Assembly: GCA_035696925.1 (NCBI GenBank)
Contig: DASSDW010000047.1
Span: 1 to 14,127 of the forward strand
Length of the DNA stretch: 14,127 nt
Direction: 5' to 3'
From: JAJNBA01 sp035696925
GTDB taxonomy: Bacteria; Actinomycetota; UBA4738; HRBIN12
This document shows positions 12,369 to 14,127 of the stretch, piece by piece. Position 1 is the stretch's first letter; every line of letters starts with the position of its first letter. Position numbers and translations under genes: made by a program. The notes beneath the pieces are model-generated. The model searched no databases. It saw only the letters and a list, made by a program, of their open reading frames with translations, and was not told the origin of the DNA.

Positions 12369-13148
12369 ATGAAGACCTACTCTCCCAAGCCTGAGCACAT
12401 CGAACGCCGCTGGTACGTCATCGACGCCGGCGAGCAGGTGCTCGGCCGGGTTGCCACGGAGGCCGCGGTGGTCCTCCGCGGCAAGCACAAGCCGATCTTC
12501 GCCCCGCACATGGACGTCGGCGACAATCTGATCATCATCAATGCCGCGAAGGTGGTGCTCACGGGCGGCAAGGAAACGAAGAAGGTCGCCTGGCGGCACT
12601 CCGGGCATCCCGGTGGCATCACCGGCACCCTGTACGAGGATCTCCTGGAGAAGCGGCCGGCGTTCGTCGTGGAGAAAGCCGTCCGGGGGATGCTCCCGAA
12701 GAACCGGCTGGGTCGCGCCATGATCAAGAAGCTCCACGTGGTTGCCGGGCCGGAGCACAACCACCAGGCACAGAAGCCCCAGGAGTGGACGATGGGGATG
12801 CGGCCCGTGTGGGAGGGCCTGCCCACATCGCCCGCCCCGGTAGCGACCGAGGAGAAGGCCACGCCGAAGGGCGAGACGGCCGAGACGCCGGCCGCCGCGA
12901 AGCGATCGGCGGCGGAGCCGAAGGAGTCGGCGGCCACCACGACATCGTCGCCGAAGGCCGCGGCCACGTCGCAGACCAGAACCACGGCGAGGAAGCCGAC
13001 GGCGAAGAAGCCGACCACCGCGAAGTCGACCGCCAAGACCTCGGCGAGGAAGTCGACCACGAAGAAGCCCAAGCCGACCGCGAGGAAGTCCACTGCGGCG
13101 AAGAAGCGGACCGCCGCGAAGACGACGGCGAAGAAGAAGGAGACGTAG
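12369..13148 (+). CDS. rplM: 50S ribosomal protein L13 with histone H1-like C-terminal tail
   Basis: L13 is an early-binding 50S assembly protein. Residues 1-146 are a complete L13: MKTYSPKPEHIERRWYVIDA, VLGRVATEAAVVLRGKHKPI, HSGHPGGITG and VEKAVRGMLPKNRLGRAMIK. Typical L13 stops near 145-150 residues. This one continues to 259. Residues about 150-200 are Ala/Glu/Pro/Thr-rich, and residues 201-259 contain 16 Lys, 5 Arg and 16 Thr but a single acidic residue, resembling the AKKxTAKK repeats of histone H1 and of actinobacterial HU tails. The frame is real: it runs without stop into the TAGTG overlap with rpsI. No Shine-Dalgarno precedes the ATG. The tail may bind rRNA or DNA; that is inference. 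Confidence 0.95.
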   Translation: MKTYSPKPEHIERRWYVIDAGEQVLGRVATEAAVVLRGKHKPIFAPHMDVGDNLIIINAAKVVLTGGKETKKVAWRHSGHPGGITGTLYEDLLEKRPAFVVEKAVRGMLPKNRLGRAMIKKLHVVAGPEHNHQAQKPQEWTMGMRPVWEGLPTSPAPVATEEKATPKGETAETPAAAKRSAAEPKESAATTTSSPKAAATSQTRTTARKPTAKKPTTAKSTAKTSARKSTTKKPKPTARKSTAAKKRTAAKTTAKKKET

Positions 13149-13543
13149 TGGCGACCACCCCGACGACCCTGACCACCGGACGGCGCAAGGCGGCGATCGC
13201 CCGTGTCCGGCTGGTGCCCGGAACGGGCGAGTTCCGCATCAACGATCGTTCGCTCGATGAGTACTTCCCCACCCGCGTCCACCGGATGGTGGCGCAGTCA
13301 CCGCTCCGGTCCGTCGGCCGCGACAAGGACCTCGACGTCGTCGCCACGATCACCGGCGGCGGCGTCAACGGCCAGGCGGGAGCGCTCCGCCTGGGCATCG
13401 CCCGCGCGCTCCTCGAGCTCGAGCCCGACCTCCGGGCACAGCTCAAGGCCGAGGGATTCCTACGCCGCGACGCCCGAGAGAAGGAGCGCCGGAAGTACGG
13501 GCTGAAGAAGGCTCGGAAGGCTCCGCAGTACTCGAAGCGTTAG
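13148..13543 (+). CDS. rpsI: 30S ribosomal protein S9
   Basis: S9 is in the 30S head, and its C-terminal tail ends at the P-site tRNA anticodon. The 131 aa product starts from the GTG at 13148, which shares a base with the rplM stop (TAGTG); starts farther upstream would read the L13 tail in another frame. The core shows TTGRRKAAIARVRLVPGTGE, INDRSLDEYFP, GGGVNGQAGALRLGIARALL and the end FLRRDAREKERRKYGLKKAR followed by KAPQYSKR; the terminal Lys-Arg is the tRNA contact. rplM-rpsI is a universal pair. Its stop codon is interleaved with the stop of the convergent minus-strand gene. Confidence 0.97.
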   Translation: MATTPTTLTTGRRKAAIARVRLVPGTGEFRINDRSLDEYFPTRVHRMVAQSPLRSVGRDKDLDVVATITGGGVNGQAGALRLGIARALLELEPDLRAQLKAEGFLRRDAREKERRKYGLKKARKAPQYSKR

Positions 13544-13812
13544 TCGGTGGAGCGCTCGACCACGAGCCCTTCGGCCGAGCCCGAAGGCAGCTCGTCGGGC
13601 TCCAGCGCGAGCGATCCATCCTCCGCGGCCGCGATGAGCTCCCTCGCTCGATCGGACGCGTCCTCGGTCACGAAGAGGATGACCGGCCCCGTCCGGTAGG
13701 GCCCGAGCCCCTCTCCCTTGGCGAGCACCTCGAGTCCCTCGGCGTCGAGGAGCCCGCGCACGAGCATCCCTCGGATCGGGTCGAGCGACTCGAACACGCG
13801 GATCAGCTTCAC
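13540..13812 (-). CDS. DUF2007-like small protein
   Basis: The protein resembles the DUF2007 family (putative signal-transducing proteins of unknown role), with a pattern of hydrophobic strand VKLIRVFES, helix LDPIRGMLVRGLLDAEGLEV, then GPVILFVTEDASDRARELIAAAEDG (residues 38-62 from this start; the strand and helix of the second half). I prefer the GTG at 13812 (90 aa), because the family usually begins just before the first strand. A GTG at 13848 would add 12 residues and lies in the centre of an inverted repeat. Neither has a Shine-Dalgarno. There is no signal peptide or membrane segment. It follows the arsR gene on the same strand and converges on rpsI. Function is unknown. Confidence 0.7.
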   Translation of the reverse strand: MKLIRVFESLDPIRGMLVRGLLDAEGLEVLAKGEGLGPYRTGPVILFVTEDASDRARELIAAAEDGSLALEPDELPSGSAEGLVVERSTD

Positions 13813-13834
13813 CGACCCATCATCGCCCGGACCG

Positions 13835-13860
13835 GCGTGAACGTCCACGGACGTTCACGC
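13835..13860. repeat. perfect 12-2-12 inverted repeat
   Basis: The half-site GCGTGAACGTCC (13835-13846) is followed by AC and its exact reverse complement GGACGTTCACGC (13849-13860). It lies between the arsR stop and the DUF2007-like gene. A 12-2-12 inverted repeat is the classic operator geometry of ArsR/SmtB repressors, so an operator is possible. As RNA it can also fold into an 11-bp stem with a 4-base loop, so it could be a T-less terminator of arsR. Confidence 0.75.
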
Positions 13861-13881
13861 ATGGTCCGCGCGTCGTTCACC

Positions 13882-14127
13882 TCAGGCGGAGAGCGCCGAG
13901 CGGAGCGTCGCGAGCGGCTCCGGACGCACCCGGAAGTAGACCCACTTCCCCCGGCGCTCCCGCTCGAGGAGCCCGGCCTCGTGCAGGACCTTCAGGTGGT
14001 GGCTCACCGTCGGCTGCGACAGACCGATCGGCGCCGTCAGATCGCATCCGCACGCCTCCGAGTCGGGGCACGCGGCGATCAGGCTCAGGAGGCGCAGCCT
14101 GGCCGGGTCGGCGAGCGCCTGGAGGGC
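13882..14127 (-). CDS. ArsR-family metalloregulator, C-terminal part (cut by window edge)
   Basis: The 81 visible residues begin ALQALADPARLRLLSLI and continue through a winged helix-turn-helix: recognition segment GLSQPTVSHHLKVLHEAGLL (35-54), wing ERRGKWVYFRVRPEPL (57-72), TGA stop at 13882-13884. This is the ArsR/SmtB fold, which represses metal or metalloid resistance genes until the ligand binds. Cys20, Cys26 and Cys28 precede and include ACGCDL, the place of the CVCDL arsenite-binding motif of ArsR alpha-3, so As(III) or Sb(III) sensing is suggested, with Gly replacing the usual Val. The first part of the gene is outside the window. The exact ligand is inferred. Confidence 0.85.
   Translation of the reverse strand, partial: ALQALADPARLRLLSLIAACPDSEACGCDLTAPIGLSQPTVSHHLKVLHEAGLLERERRGKWVYFRVRPEPLATLRSALSA

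Noticed and set aside
12377..13282. A 301-codon minus-strand frame opposite rplM with long Phe/Val/Ala stretches that look like membrane segments
   Set aside because: The hydrophobic part is the antisense reading of the Lys/Thr/Ala codon repeats of the L13 tail. It is a composition artefact.
13835..13860. The palindrome as a LexA/SOS box or an insertion-sequence end
   Set aside because: The GAAC and GTTC parts are too far apart for known LexA boxes, and there is no transposase gene or target duplication nearby.
13877..14071. A 64-codon minus-strand frame starting MPRLGGVRMRS
   Set aside because: It is in a different frame from the ArsR-family sequence, which is clearly the coding frame at 13882-14127.
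1..14127. CRISPR arrays, tRNA or rRNA genes, phage or transposon genes, attachment sites
   Set aside because: None seen: genes are tightly packed, there are no spaced direct repeats, no cloverleaf sequence in the short gaps and no recombinase-like protein.

Overview
The window is a high-GC bacterial segment (roughly two-thirds G+C by eye) holding most of the S10-spc-alpha ribosomal protein supercluster. All 27 genes of this cluster are on the plus strand, and a short unrelated pair lies on the minus strand at the right edge. The proteins look actinobacterial: the IF1, L13, SecY and RpoA sequences, the zinc-type S14, and especially the order infA-rpmJ-rpsM-rpsK-rpoA-rplQ-truA-rplM-rpsI without rpsD, which is the arrangement known from Streptomyces. 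Several proteins (short RpoA, long-tailed S3 and L13) do not match a standard model genus, so I infer an actinobacterium, possibly a deep or uncultured lineage. That placement is inference.

Layout. Positions 1-6 hold the last codons of the preceding gene (expected rplV). Then come rpsC, rplP, rpmC, rpsQ (end of the S10 block); rplN, rplX, rplE, rpsZ, rpsH, rplF, rplR, rpsE, rpmD, rplO, secY, adk, map (spc block plus secretion, nucleotide and N-terminal processing genes); infA, rpmJ, rpsM, rpsK, rpoA, rplQ (alpha block); truA; and finally rplM-rpsI behind their own recognisable promoter. Most junctions are tight, with TGATG, TAGTG, GTGA or ATGA overlaps, so translational coupling is likely. 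Larger gaps occur before infA (putative promoter), before rpoA (hairpin), between rplQ and truA (hairpin) and before rplM (promoter plus 5'-end hairpin). On the minus strand are a DUF2007-like small protein and the C-terminal part of an ArsR-family regulator, separated by a perfect 12-2-12 inverted repeat.

How it works together: the cluster makes ribosomal subunit proteins, the IF1 initiation factor, the RNA polymerase alpha subunit, the SecY translocon channel, adenylate kinase, methionine aminopeptidase and a tRNA pseudouridine synthase, so it couples ribosome production to transcription, secretion and nascent-chain processing.

Most of the window is ordinary core genome. I do not see a new multi-gene system. 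The points most worth a second look are the long lysine/threonine-rich, histone H1-like tail on L13, the Shine-Dalgarno-less rplM leader consisting of a perfect hairpin at the predicted transcript start, the perfect 12-2-12 palindrome beside the ArsR gene, and the acidic low-complexity tail of S3.
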